A DNA stretch of 15,152 nucleotides from CBFCZU01 sp965602635 (GTDB taxonomy: Bacteria; Planctomycetota; Phycisphaerae; SM23-33). Below are positions 1 to 7,848 of this stretch, in pieces; the stretch's first letter is position 1, and each line of letters starts with the position of its first letter. Both the position numbers and the translations under genes were made by a program. The stretch covers positions 1-15,152 of the forward strand of contig CBFCZU010000089.1 in the NCBI GenBank assembly GCA_965602635.1. The letters are read 5' to 3'. The notes beneath the pieces were generated by a model. The model did not search any database, had not been told where the DNA came from, and was given only the letters and a program-made list of their open reading frames with translations.

Positions 1-479
1 AGATACACCGCTCCAGCGGCCCGGGGGGCCAGCATCGCAACAAGGTCTCCACCGCATGCAGGCTCCACCACGGCCCTACCGGCGTCAGCGCCCAGGCTTA
101 CGATTCGCGCTCGCAGCGCGGGAACCGCGTCAAGGCGCTGAAGCGGCTGCGGAGCAAGATCGCCTGCCAGGTCCGCCGCCCGGTGGACCCTGAGAAACCG
201 GCCGTGCCGGAGGTGGTGACCTCTTGCCTCTTCGCGCCGAAGAAGGGCCCGGCTGGCGCGCCGCTGCGCCTTCGCGTCGGGCGGAAGGATGCCCGCTTCT
301 GGCAGGTCGGGCAGTTCCTGCTGGACCTGCTCGACGTCTGCGGCGGGCGGCTTGCGCCGGCGGCCAGGGCTCTGGGAATCAGCACCAGCAACTTCAACTC
401 GGTCATAAGGCAGGACCGGCACATCCTGGCGGCGGCCCAGGCCATCCGCAAGCAGCACGGCCTGGGGCCGATGAAATAG
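1..479 (+). CDS. GGQ-motif peptide chain release factor-like protein (5' partial)
   Basis: The reading frame is open from the left edge (first full codon at 3) to a TAG at 477-479, giving 158 visible residues; the start lies outside the window. The visible part opens with SSGPGGQHRNKVSTACRL, the class I release-factor core in which GGQ (bases 24-32) enters the ribosomal peptidyl-transferase centre to hydrolyse peptidyl-tRNA. The following HHGPTGV, DSRSQRGN and ALKRL match the RF-1 domain of ArfB/YaeJ-type rescue factors. No codon-recognition domain can be seen, but the N-terminus is missing. After the RF-1 domain come about 95 more residues ending in a helical segment, LAPAARALGISTSNFNSVIR, that looks like a helix-turn-helix and is not the short basic tail of ArfB. 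Identification of the catalytic domain is firm. The role in ribosome rescue is inferred from the family. An internal GTG at 183 would remove the GGQ domain and is not a credible start. Confidence 0.88.
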   Translation, partial: IHRSSGPGGQHRNKVSTACRLHHGPTGVSAQAYDSRSQRGNRVKALKRLRSKIACQVRRPVDPEKPAVPEVVTSCLFAPKKGPAGAPLRLRVGRKDARFWQVGQFLLDLLDVCGGRLAPAARALGISTSNFNSVIRQDRHILAAAQAIRKQHGLGPMK

Positions 480-509
480 ACAACTCCCCGGCCGCGGCGA
501 GGAGAGGTG

Positions 510-538
510 TTGCCGGCGGCACGGGTACCTCTTATGCT
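510..538 (+). promoter_or_regulatory. Possible weak promoter ahead of the DUF2520 gene
   Basis: TTGCCG (510-515) and TATGCT (533-538) are separated by 17 bases and lie 20 bases before the ATG at 558. The match is modest, and the DUF2520 gene may instead be read from the gene upstream across the 78-base gap. A GAGGAGAG run at 499-506 is too far from 558 to serve as its ribosome-binding site. Confidence 0.3.
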
Positions 539-557
539 GCGCGGCGGGCGTGCGAAC

Positions 558-1448
558 ATGAGTGACAAACCGGACATCGCGATTATCGGGCCCGGCGTGG
601 TGGGGACGACGCTGGGCATTCTGGCTGCGCGGGCGGGCTACCGCGTGGCGGGCATCGCCGGGCGGACGGAGGAGAAGACCCGCGCCGCCGCGGCGAGGAT
701 CGGCCCCGACGTCGCCGTGGGCACGCCGGCGGAGGTGGCCGGGGCCGGGAAGCTCGTGCTGCTGACCGTGCCCGACGACGCCATTGAGCCGCTCTGCCGC
801 CAGCTCGCCGAGGCCGGCGCCTTTGCGCGCGGCGCCGTCGTGGCCCACTGCTGCGGTGCCATTCCGGGCGAGGCGCTCGCCCCGGCGCGCGAGCACTGCG
901 CCGCGGCCGTCGGGTCCATGCACCCGCTCCAGACCTGTCCCAACGTCGAGGCGGCGCTGGCCAAGCTGCCCGACGCCTTCTGCTTCTGTGACGGCGATGA
1001 TGCTGCCGTCGCCGCGCTGACGGCCCTGGCCGAGGCCATTGGCGCCAAGCCGGTGCGGATGTCATCCGCGGGCAAGCTGCTTTACCACGCCTCGGCCGTC
1101 ATGGCGTGCAACTACCTGACGGCCCTTCTGGACGCTGCCCTGGCGACGGCGGAGCACGCCGAGATCCCTCGCGACCAGGCCCGCGAGGCCCTCACGCCGC
1201 TCGTCCGGGCCACGCTGGAGAACATCTTCTCGCTTGGCACGGCCAAGGCGCTCACCGGCCCCATCGCCCGCGGCGACGACGCCCTGGTTGCCCGCCAGCA
1301 CCGCGACGTGGCCGCCGCCGATCCGGCCCTGGGCGAGATCTACCGCGCACTGGGAGCTTGGACCGTGGGAGTGGCGCTGAGGAAAGGTACGATCGGCGAG
1401 CCGGAGGCCGCTCGCCTCCGCGCGATCTTCTCCCGGCCGGAGGATTGA
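558..1448 (+). CDS. Rossmann-like/DUF2520 domain oxidoreductase-like protein
   Basis: This is a 296-residue protein. The N-terminal Rossmann fold begins at once with DIAIIGPGVVGTTLG (dinucleotide-binding GxGxxG, residues 11-16). It is followed by the family signatures AHCCGAIPGEAL, VGSMHPLQT, KLLYHASAVMACNYL and ALTGPIARGDDA, which define the DUF2520 C-terminal helical domain. The fold resembles ketopantoate and pyrroline-5-carboxylate reductases, so an NAD(P)-dependent reductase is likely. The substrate cannot be read from the sequence; some relatives have been proposed as alternative ketopantoate reductases, which I cannot confirm here. ATG 558 was chosen because the first beta strand starts seven residues later. 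In-frame GTG 507 and ATG 534 would add 17 or 8 unrelated residues. The Shine-Dalgarno sequence at 558 is weak. Downstream, a truncated UroD-like start follows after 11 bases, so the two were probably once co-transcribed. Confidence 0.88.
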   Translation: MSDKPDIAIIGPGVVGTTLGILAARAGYRVAGIAGRTEEKTRAAAARIGPDVAVGTPAEVAGAGKLVLLTVPDDAIEPLCRQLAEAGAFARGAVVAHCCGAIPGEALAPAREHCAAAVGSMHPLQTCPNVEAALAKLPDAFCFCDGDDAAVAALTALAEAIGAKPVRMSSAGKLLYHASAVMACNYLTALLDAALATAEHAEIPRDQAREALTPLVRATLENIFSLGTAKALTGPIARGDDALVARQHRDVAAADPALGEIYRALGAWTVGVALRKGTIGEPEAARLRAIFSRPED

Positions 1449-1459
1449 AGGGCCGGACC

Positions 1460-1519
1460 ATGCCCGAGATGACCCCCAGGGCCCGAGTCGAGGCCGTTCT
1501 CCACGGCCGGACGGACTGA
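1460..1519 (+). pseudogene. Truncated 5' end of a UroD-family gene (19 codons)
   Basis: ATG 1460 opens a 19-residue frame, MPEMTPRARVEAVLHGRTD, closed by TGA at 1517-1519. The text MTPRxRVxAxLxGRxxD is the usual N-terminus of uroporphyrinogen-decarboxylase-family proteins. The intact paralogue in this window (11731 down to 10766) begins MTPREKFIMALEGGQP. The stub starts 11 bases after the DUF2520 stop, with an AAGGG ahead of it, as expected of a co-transcribed gene. Nothing resembling the remaining roughly 300 residues follows, because the convergent oppF gene ends only 15 bases beyond. I read it as the remnant of a gene lost by deletion or rearrangement. The alternative, a genuine 19-residue peptide or chance similarity, cannot be excluded on 16 matching positions. 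Confidence 0.6.
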
Positions 1520-1520
1520 C

Positions 1521-1532
1521 CCCGCCGGCGGG
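1521..1532. repeat. 12-base GC palindrome between convergent genes
   Basis: CCCGCCGGCGGG is a perfect palindrome in the 15-base gap between the UroD stub and the oppF stop codon. It could form a short GC hairpin in either transcript. There is no T-run on either side, so a role as intrinsic terminator is doubtful. Confidence 0.35.
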
Positions 1533-1534
1533 CC

Positions 1535-2542
1535 CTATCTCCTCAGATGGCAGGCATGGCAGTGGTTGGGGTTGTCGGCCAGCGGTGTCAGGGCGGGCTC
1601 CTCCTCCACGCACTTGCGGGCCGGGCTGCCGCCTCCGCTCTGGCGTGTCAGCCGGCAGCGCGGGTGGAACGGGCAGCCGCTGGGGGGATTGATCGCCGAC
1701 GGCGTCTCGCCTTCCAGGCGGATGCGCTGGACCTCGCGCTTCGGCACCGGCCTGGGGACCGCCGAGAAAAGCGATTCGGTGTACGGGTGCAGCGGATTGG
1801 CGTACAGCTCGTCGCGGTCGGCCAGCTCCACGATCCGCCCCATGTACATCACGGCGACCGTGGTGGCGAAGTGCTCCACCACCGCCAGGTTGTGTGCGAT
1901 GAACAGGTAGGTCAGGGCGAACTCGTCCTGAAGGTCGCTGAGCAGGTTCAGGATCTGCGACTGGATGGACACATCCAGGGCGCTGACGGGCTCGTCGCAG
2001 ACGATGAAGTCCGGCTGGGAGGCGAGCGCCCGTGCGATGCCGATCCGCTGGCGTTGCCCGCCGGAGAACTCGTGGGGGTATCGCCTGGCGTGAGCGGGCT
2101 CCAGGCCGACGCGCTGGAGCAGCTCGGTGACGCGCTGCCGCCGCTGCTTGCGCGTGTCGCAGAGGCCGTGGACCTTTATCGGCTCGGACACGATGCCCCC
2201 CACCGTCATCCGCGGGTTGAGGCTGCCCACCGGGTCCTGGAAGATCATCTGCATCCGCCGGCGCAGCGACCGCATAGCCCGGCCGGGCAGGGAGAGGATC
2301 TCGTCGTCGTCGAAGAACACCTGCCCGCCGGTGGCGGGTATCAGCCGGAGCATCGTCCGCCCCACCGTCGTCTTGCCCGAGCCGCTCTCGCCGACCAGCG
2401 CCAGCGTGGTGCCGCGGGGGATGGCGAAGGACACGCCGTCCACGGCCCGGACGTAGTCCTTGCCGCCCCATCCCCTGCCGACGGGGAAGTACTTCCGCAG
2501 GTCGCGGACCTCGGCCAGCGGGGCTTGGGCCTTATCGATCAT
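1535..2542 (-). CDS. oppF: Oligopeptide ABC transporter ATP-binding protein (OppF/DppF type)
   Basis: This 335-residue cytoplasmic ATPase powers peptide import together with OppD. It has Walker A GESGSGKT (51-58), the Q-loop (Q102), the ABC signature FSGGQRQ (159-165), Walker B FIVCDE (179-184) and the switch histidine H217. The C-terminal oligopeptide-transporter extension carries GCPFHPRC and cysteines at 290, 296, 311, 328 and 331, a pattern that in some OppD/DppD proteins binds an iron-sulphur cluster. ATG 2542 is chosen because GAGGGAG lies just upstream and LAEVRDLRKYF follows as in the family; a longer in-frame extension to 2644 has no family-like text. The gene overlaps the oppD end by 11 bases, so translation is probably coupled. 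It is the last gene of the cluster and ends 15 bases from the UroD stub on the other strand. Confidence 0.95.
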   Translation of the reverse strand: MIDKAQAPLAEVRDLRKYFPVGRGWGGKDYVRAVDGVSFAIPRGTTLALVGESGSGKTTVGRTMLRLIPATGGQVFFDDDEILSLPGRAMRSLRRRMQMIFQDPVGSLNPRMTVGGIVSEPIKVHGLCDTRKQRRQRVTELLQRVGLEPAHARRYPHEFSGGQRQRIGIARALASQPDFIVCDEPVSALDVSIQSQILNLLSDLQDEFALTYLFIAHNLAVVEHFATTVAVMYMGRIVELADRDELYANPLHPYTESLFSAVPRPVPKREVQRIRLEGETPSAINPPSGCPFHPRCRLTRQSGGGSPARKCVEEEPALTPLADNPNHCHACHLRR

Positions 2543-3584
2543 TGCTCCCTCGGCGATAGGGGATCGCCTTGGCCGACGGGTCGGTCGCCTCGGCCTGTTC
2601 GTATCCGGGGCACTCCCAGCAGGCCACCCAGTGCCTGGGGGCAACCTCCCGTAGCTGCGGCTCGGATGTCCGGCAGCGCTGCAGGTCGCGCCCGACCGGG
2701 CATCGCGGGTGGAACTTGCAGCCGGTCGGGAAGGCGAGCGGGTCCGGCACGTTGCCCGGGATCGTCTCCAGCCGGGGCTTCCTCTCGCCCAGGCGCGGCA
2801 GCGAGCGGAAGAGCCCCTGCGTGTAAGGGTGCCTCGGCTCGCCGAAGAGCGTCTCGACGTCGGCCAGCTCGGCGATCTTGGAGGCGTACATCACGCCGAC
2901 CACGTCGGCGGTCTCGGCCACCACGGCCAGGTCGTGCGTGATAAGCAGGATCGACAGCCCCCGCTCAGCCTGGAGCTTGCCGAGCAGCTCGAGGATCTGC
3001 GCCTGGATCGTCACGTCCAGGGCGGTTGTCGGCTCGTCGGCGATCAGCAGCTCCGGGTCGCAGGAGATCGCCATGGCGATCATCGCCCGCTGGCGCATGC
3101 CGCCGGAGAGCTGGTGGGGAAACTCCTTGTACCGCTGGGCGGGGTCGGGGATGCCAACCTGGGCGAGCATATCGACGGCCAGGTCCCTAGCCCGGCGGCG
3201 CGGCAGGCGGCGGTGGAGGTTGATCGCCTCGAGGATCTGGTTGCCGACGGTGAAGACGGGGTTCAGCGAGGTCATCGGCTCCTGGAAGATCATTGCCACC
3301 CGCCCGCCGCGGACGCCGCGCATCTGGCGCTCCGACATGGCCGTCAGGGGCTCGCCGTCGAGGACGATCTGCCCGCCGACGATCCTGCCCGGCGGGTCCG
3401 CCACCAGGCGCATGATGCTCAGCGCCGTGACCGACTTGCCGCAGCCGCTCTCGCCGACCAGCCCGAAGGTCTGCCTGGCTCCCACGGCGAAGCTCACCCC
3501 ATCGACGGCCTTGGCCACGCCGTCCTCGGTGAAGAAGTGCGTCCGCAGGTCGCGCACGGTCAGTATGGTCGCCTCTTCGCTCAC
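2532..3584 (-). CDS. oppD: Oligopeptide ABC transporter ATP-binding protein (OppD/DppD type)
   Basis: This 350-residue ATPase is the partner of OppF under the two permeases. Motifs are Walker A GESGCGKS (44-51), Q101, the signature LSGGMRQ (159-165), Walker B LLIADE (179-184) and H217. The C-terminal extension has GCKFHPRC (C289, C295) plus C304, C322 and C325, a cysteine set consistent with the iron-sulphur site reported for some OppD proteins; its presence here is inferred. The start is GTG 3584, which overlaps the TGA of oppC in the sequence GTGA. This 4-base overlap, together with ILTVRDLRTHF directly after it, decides the start against longer in-frame readings that run back into oppC. 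Confidence 0.95.
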   Translation of the reverse strand: MSEEATILTVRDLRTHFFTEDGVAKAVDGVSFAVGARQTFGLVGESGCGKSVTALSIMRLVADPPGRIVGGQIVLDGEPLTAMSERQMRGVRGGRVAMIFQEPMTSLNPVFTVGNQILEAINLHRRLPRRRARDLAVDMLAQVGIPDPAQRYKEFPHQLSGGMRQRAMIAMAISCDPELLIADEPTTALDVTIQAQILELLGKLQAERGLSILLITHDLAVVAETADVVGVMYASKIAELADVETLFGEPRHPYTQGLFRSLPRLGERKPRLETIPGNVPDPLAFPTGCKFHPRCPVGRDLQRCRTSEPQLREVAPRHWVACWECPGYEQAEATDPSAKAIPYRRGSNDR

Positions 3585-4558
3585 GCGGTCCTCAACTTCG
3601 GATCGAACGCGTCTCTCAGCCGGTCGCCGAAGATGTTCAGCGCCAGCACCAAAAAGAACATGGCCACGACGGCAGCGGTCAGCTCCCAGTACTTGCCCAT
3701 GTACAGGTTGGATCGAGCGGCATTTATCATGCTGCCCCAACTCGGCGTGCCGACGGGTACGCCCAGCCCCAGGTAGCTCAGTATGACCTCGGCCTTGATG
3801 GCGCTGACGAGGCCGAGGGAGAAGCTGATGATGCCCAGGTGCAGCACGTTGGGTATGACGTGCCGCAGCAGGATGACGAAGCTGTTCGTGCCCGTCGCAC
3901 GGGCGGCCAGGACGTAGTCCAGCTCGCGGATCTTCATCGTCTCCGCCCGCACCAGCCGGCACGTGCCGATCCAACTGATCGCGCCCAGGGCGACGTACAG
4001 GCCGTGGATGCCGCTGAGGTCAAGACCCAGCGGCTTGAACTCGTTGAAGGCGTACTTCAGGGCGATCAGCAGCACGAGCCCGGGAATGCTCGCCAGCGTC
4101 GAGAACAGCCACACGATAAGCGCATCAATCCGCCGCCCGTAGTACCCGGCGATCGCCCCGAGAATCATCCCCAGCGGCACGGCGATGATGTTGGCGATCA
4201 GGCCCACGGACATGGAGACCTTAACCGACAGCAGCGTCTTGGCGAGGATGGGCTTGCCGTACCAGTCAGTGCCGAGGACGTGCTTCCAGTTGCTCAGGGA
4301 CGGCGGCCGGTCCTTCTGGCCGGGGTCTTCCATCTGCTCGTATGTGGGAATGGCGGGATGACGCTTGGCGATCTGCTCGTATGCCACCCCGCCGACAGCG
4401 ATCAGGGCGTACAGCACGATGACGCCCAGGCAGATCATGGCCGATGCGTCGCGGAAGAGCCGGCGGCGGGCGTCGGCCCAGAGGCTGCGCCCGGGCGCCA
4501 TGTCCGTCACCGCCGGGGGCGGCGGCGGGCGGGAGCCGGTTGTCGCATCCGCTGTCAT
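3581..4558 (-). CDS. oppC: Oligopeptide ABC transporter permease (OppC/DppC type)
   Basis: This 325-residue inner-membrane permease has a proline-rich cytoplasmic N-tail and then a first membrane segment near residues 38-60. After a short extracytoplasmic loop ending LGTDWYGKPI come the core membrane helices. The BPD_transp_1 coupling loop reads AETMKIRELDYVLAARATG, followed by HVIPN, and contacts the ATPases. The family ending GVPVGTPSWGSMI and NIFGDRLRDAFDPKLR is intact. Length is close to the usual 300-320 residues of OppC. ATG 4558 lies 4 bases after the oppB stop, and the gene end overlaps the oppD start by 4 bases, which places it inside a tightly packed operon. Peptide specificity cannot be read from the permease. 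Confidence 0.94.
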   Translation of the reverse strand: MTADATTGSRPPPPPAVTDMAPGRSLWADARRRLFRDASAMICLGVIVLYALIAVGGVAYEQIAKRHPAIPTYEQMEDPGQKDRPPSLSNWKHVLGTDWYGKPILAKTLLSVKVSMSVGLIANIIAVPLGMILGAIAGYYGRRIDALIVWLFSTLASIPGLVLLIALKYAFNEFKPLGLDLSGIHGLYVALGAISWIGTCRLVRAETMKIRELDYVLAARATGTNSFVILLRHVIPNVLHLGIISFSLGLVSAIKAEVILSYLGLGVPVGTPSWGSMINAARSNLYMGKYWELTAAVVAMFFLVLALNIFGDRLRDAFDPKLRTA

Positions 4559-4562
4559 CGTG

Positions 4563-5912
4563 CTATCGCAACCTCACGCGTGGATCGAACACCGCGTAGC
4601 TGAGGTCAGTCACCAGGACCCCGCACGTGTAAATCAACGCCGTCAGGAAGACCATCCCGCTGAGGATGGGCTCGTCGAGCGCGGTGATGCTGGAGATCAT
4701 CAGATCGCCCAGCCCGGGAATGCCGAAGTAGGTCTCCACCAGCAGCGACCCCATGATGAGGAACGGAATCGCCATCACCAGGTTCGTCAGGATCGGCAGC
4801 ATGCAGTTCTTCAGCACGTGCTTGAAAAGCACCGCCGCCAGGGGCAGCCCCTTGGCGCGGGCGGTGCGGACGTAGTCACGGGTGGTCTCGTCGAGTATGA
4901 CCGTCCGGTAGAATCGCACCGAGGCCCCCAGTCCGGCGATCGTCATGATCAGGATGGGCACGTAGATGTTGGCGCGGTCCTCCAGCCCGTAGGCGTGCTT
5001 CGGGGCGATCGCGAACATCAGCCACTGCCCGTAGATCATGTACGCCAGGAACGGCACGCACATCCCCAGCACGCTCAGGAACACCCCCAGGTGGTCGATC
5101 AGTGTGCCGCGGTAGTAGGCCACCACTGCCGAGACGATCAGCCCAAGCGCCCAGCCCAGCGCCATGGCCGGGACGGTCAGCGCCAGGCTCTTGGGGGCGC
5201 GCTGCCAGATGATGGACGTGAGCTTCTCCTTGTGCACGAGGCTGCTGGCCTGGAAGCTGGCCGATTTCCAGAGGTGGTCCACGAACTGGGAGTCGAGGAC
5301 CCGCCCGAGCTTCAGGCCGGAGATCTTCGCCTCCACGAGCAGCTTGCCGCTCTGGGGGTCGCTGTTCTTCTCGTGGCCGTTGATGCGGTCCATGAGCTCC
5401 CCGCAGGTCTGGACGCCCTTGATGTCCACGGAGAAGCTCCCTCCGTTGCTGAGCTTGAGCACCATCACGGCGGGGCGCTTCTTCTCGGCCTCGACTTGGG
5501 CCTTGGTGGGCCTGCGTTTCTTCTTGGGCGGCGGCGGCATGAGCTTGGCGATGGGCGTGTTGCGCTTCAGGGCGAAGACGTACCGTCCCGCGCGGACCCG
5601 GAGCCCCCCGCCGGAGGGAATCAAGGCGAGGTCGCCGGTCATGACGCTGTCGTCGCCGTCCTCCACGCGCAGATAAGACCCGCCGGAGGTGTTGTCCACC
5701 AGCATCAGCCGGCGGTGGACGTTCAGCAGCAGGGGGCGGTCGTAGCCGTGGCGCTCCCGCCAGTCGGCCTTTATCTGCTCGGAGGCCTTCTCACCCACGT
5801 GGGCGGAGGCAATGTCGCCCGCGATGACACGGAAGAGCAGGAACGTCAGTATCATCACGCCCAGCACCGTCAGCGCCGATTGGGCCAGGCGGCGGCCGAC
5901 GTAACTGAGCAC
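4563..5912 (-). CDS. oppB: Oligopeptide ABC transporter permease (OppB/DppB type) with a large periplasmic insert
   Basis: This 449-residue permease is about 120-140 residues longer than usual OppB. It starts with MLSYVGRRLAQSALTVLGVM and membrane helix 1 (about 10-30). The normal text then breaks off near HGYDRP (55-60) and resumes near FVDHLWKSASFQ (about 210). Residues about 66-207 form the insert. It has a beta-rich part (68-115, with LVDNTSGGSYLRVEDG), a Pro/Lys-rich linker (125-147) and a third part containing FSVDIKGVQTCGELMDRINGH. By OppB topology the insert faces the periplasm, where the binding protein docks. The core helices, EAA-type loop (DETTRDYVRTARAKGLP) and ending AVFDPRVRLR are normal, so the transporter should work. 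Start is GTG 5912, with GGGAGGG upstream and a 1-base gap after oppA. Confidence 0.92.
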   Translation of the reverse strand: MLSYVGRRLAQSALTVLGVMILTFLLFRVIAGDIASAHVGEKASEQIKADWRERHGYDRPLLLNVHRRLMLVDNTSGGSYLRVEDGDDSVMTGDLALIPSGGGLRVRAGRYVFALKRNTPIAKLMPPPPKKKRRPTKAQVEAEKKRPAVMVLKLSNGGSFSVDIKGVQTCGELMDRINGHEKNSDPQSGKLLVEAKISGLKLGRVLDSQFVDHLWKSASFQASSLVHKEKLTSIIWQRAPKSLALTVPAMALGWALGLIVSAVVAYYRGTLIDHLGVFLSVLGMCVPFLAYMIYGQWLMFAIAPKHAYGLEDRANIYVPILIMTIAGLGASVRFYRTVILDETTRDYVRTARAKGLPLAAVLFKHVLKNCMLPILTNLVMAIPFLIMGSLLVETYFGIPGLGDLMISSITALDEPILSGMVFLTALIYTCGVLVTDLSYAVFDPRVRLR

Positions 5913-5913
5913 C

Positions 5914-7803
5914 TCACCGCCCTCCCATCCGCTGACGCATGGCGGGGTCGATCCCGATGTACTTCCGGAAGCCGTACCCGATCGGGTGAGGCTTCGTGTT
6001 GCGGACCCATTGGTTGACTAGAATGAACCCCACCGGCTCGCTCAGCAGCAGCACGGGGGCGTCCTCGTTGAGGATCTTGGCCATCTTCGCGTACAGGGGG
6101 ACGCGGCGGGCCTCCTCGGGGATCGCACTGGCCTGAACGAAGAGCCGGTCGAACTCCTTGTTGCTGTAGTTGGAGTTGTTCGTGCCGCGCTTGATGTTGG
6201 GCGAGTAGTACAGTTGCAGGAAGTTCTCGGCGTCGGGGTAGTCGGCGTGCCAACCCATGGCGTACATCTGCACGACTTTGTTGTGCACCTTCCGCTGGAG
6301 CGTGGGCCAGTCGTTCATCTCGACCTTCAGGTCCACCCCCACGCGTCGGAACTGTCGCTTGACGTACTCGCCCACCCGGCGGAAGTGCTCTTCCTGCCCG
6401 GGCAGGTCCAGCAGCAGTTGGGGAATGTCCTCGCCTTCCTTGATGACGCCCGCGGCCGTCAGCTCCTTCCGGGCCTCGGCTATCTTCTTCCGAGCCGCAT
6501 CGGGGTCGAACCGGGCGTACGGGCTGGCCCCGGCCTCCTTGTAGCCCTTGAATGTGCTGGGGATCACGCTGACGGCCCGGATGCCGCGCCCGTTGTAGAT
6601 CAGATCGATGTACTCCTCGACGTTGAACGACAGCCAAAGCGCCTGGCGGAGCGACTTGCTCGACCCGACCACCTCGTCCTCCATGTTGTAGACGAGCCAG
6701 TAAATGGCCGGGTAGGAGCCCTTGATCAGACGTATGCCCCGCTTGGCCCATTTGTCCTGGAGCTTTTTCTCGGGGCTGATGACGGCTGAGTACATGTCCC
6801 GCGGAATCCCGGCCGAGTCCCGAAGCTGCTTGTCGAACATCATCCAGGCGGTGTTGTCCTCCTTGACATAGGTCAGGTGCCAGTCGTCCACGAAGGGGAT
6901 CTTCTTGCCGGCGTCCGCGAGCAGGCCGGCCTTTCTGTCGCCGGGCCCGTCCTCGGCGGGATAGCGCTCGTCGCGGAAGTCCGGATTCCGCGTCAGGACG
7001 ATCTTGTTGCCCTTGATCCACTCGGCCAGCAGGTACGGCCCGGTGCCCACGACGGCCTGGCGGCGGATGATTTCCGGGTCGCGCCTCCTGATCGGGATCG
7101 GGCGGTCTCCGCCGGCCAGGTGATGGTCGATCACCTCACGCGGGATGGGGGCGTACACGTGCATCGCCAGCACGTACAGGAACTGGGGGAAACGCTTGGT
7201 GAGCTTGAACTCGATCGTGTTCTCGTCGACGGCCCTGACGCCGGGCAGGGCCTCCTTGTCGTAACGGCTGAAGTCGCCCTTGTGGTAGGTCCGTGTCCGG
7301 TCGCGGTATTCCTTGAGCCCGACGATCTTGTCCTCGATGAACGCCAGGGACAGCGCCGTCGTCAGGTGGAAATCGCCGATGCGCTTGAAGGCGAGGACGA
7401 AATCCTCCGCCCGGACCGCGCGGGTGGCCCATTTCTCCGCCTCGGCGGGGTCGCGCCCGAAGCAGGGGTTGCGGGAGTACTTGACGCCCTTCTTGAGCTT
7501 GATGGTGTAGGTCAGGCCGTCTTTCGAGACCTTTGGCATGCCCTCGGCCAGCAAGGGGATGACCTCGATCGGGCGCGCCAGGTAGTGGTAGCAGTACAGC
7601 CCCTCATAGATGCTGCCCTGGATGCCGGCGGAGGTGGTGTCGCCGCAGGTGCCCGGGTCCACGCTCTTGACCTTGGACCCGTACACGTTGTATCCGACGA
7701 CGCTCCCGGCGCCGGTTCGGTCCTCGCCGTGCCCCAGCAGGTAGTACGGCAGCGCGACCAACAGGCCGATTACGACCAGCGCTGTGACGTAGAACCACTT
7801 CAC
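5914..7803 (-). CDS. oppA: Oligopeptide ABC transporter substrate-binding protein (family 5)
   Basis: This 629-residue extracytoplasmic binding protein delivers peptides to OppBC. The SBP family 5 pattern is clear: SKVKSVDPGTCGDTTSAG, then IYEGLY, LLAEGMP, YTIKLKKGVKYS, EDFVLAFKR and later GTGPYLLAEW and WHADYPDAENFLQLYYSPN. The N-terminus (residues 3-23) is a hydrophobic helix without a lipobox cysteine, so the protein is probably held by an uncleaved membrane anchor or released by signal peptidase I. It is somewhat longer than typical OppA (about 540). Start is GTG 7803, with GGAAGGG 11 bases upstream. Its stop is 1 base before oppB. A secreted protein gene lies 134 bases upstream in the same orientation. 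Binding of peptides, and not nickel or sugars, is likely from the family but not proven. Confidence 0.92.
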   Translation of the reverse strand: MKWFYVTALVVIGLLVALPYYLLGHGEDRTGAGSVVGYNVYGSKVKSVDPGTCGDTTSAGIQGSIYEGLYCYHYLARPIEVIPLLAEGMPKVSKDGLTYTIKLKKGVKYSRNPCFGRDPAEAEKWATRAVRAEDFVLAFKRIGDFHLTTALSLAFIEDKIVGLKEYRDRTRTYHKGDFSRYDKEALPGVRAVDENTIEFKLTKRFPQFLYVLAMHVYAPIPREVIDHHLAGGDRPIPIRRRDPEIIRRQAVVGTGPYLLAEWIKGNKIVLTRNPDFRDERYPAEDGPGDRKAGLLADAGKKIPFVDDWHLTYVKEDNTAWMMFDKQLRDSAGIPRDMYSAVISPEKKLQDKWAKRGIRLIKGSYPAIYWLVYNMEDEVVGSSKSLRQALWLSFNVEEYIDLIYNGRGIRAVSVIPSTFKGYKEAGASPYARFDPDAARKKIAEARKELTAAGVIKEGEDIPQLLLDLPGQEEHFRRVGEYVKRQFRRVGVDLKVEMNDWPTLQRKVHNKVVQMYAMGWHADYPDAENFLQLYYSPNIKRGTNNSNYSNKEFDRLFVQASAIPEEARRVPLYAKMAKILNEDAPVLLLSEPVGFILVNQWVRNTKPHPIGYGFRKYIGIDPAMRQRMGGR

Positions 7804-7848
7804 TGGCGTTTCTGCCCTTCCGTAATCTGCTCGGTCGAGCCCTTCGGG

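Noticed and set aside
98..619. A minus-strand frame opposite the GGQ protein
   Set aside because: The GGQ release-factor domain on the plus strand is clear, and the minus frame has only Arg/Ser/Pro-rich text.
1062..2471. A minus-strand frame of 469 codons overlapping oppF and the DUF2520 gene
   Set aside because: It is a frame-shifted shadow of oppF extended through the antisense of DUF2520; the Walker motifs lie in the other frame.
4365..6017. A 550-codon open frame on the plus strand, opposite oppB and oppC
   Set aside because: Its text is a mirror of the permease genes (His/Gln/Val-rich) and shows no motif; oppB and oppC are certain on the other strand.
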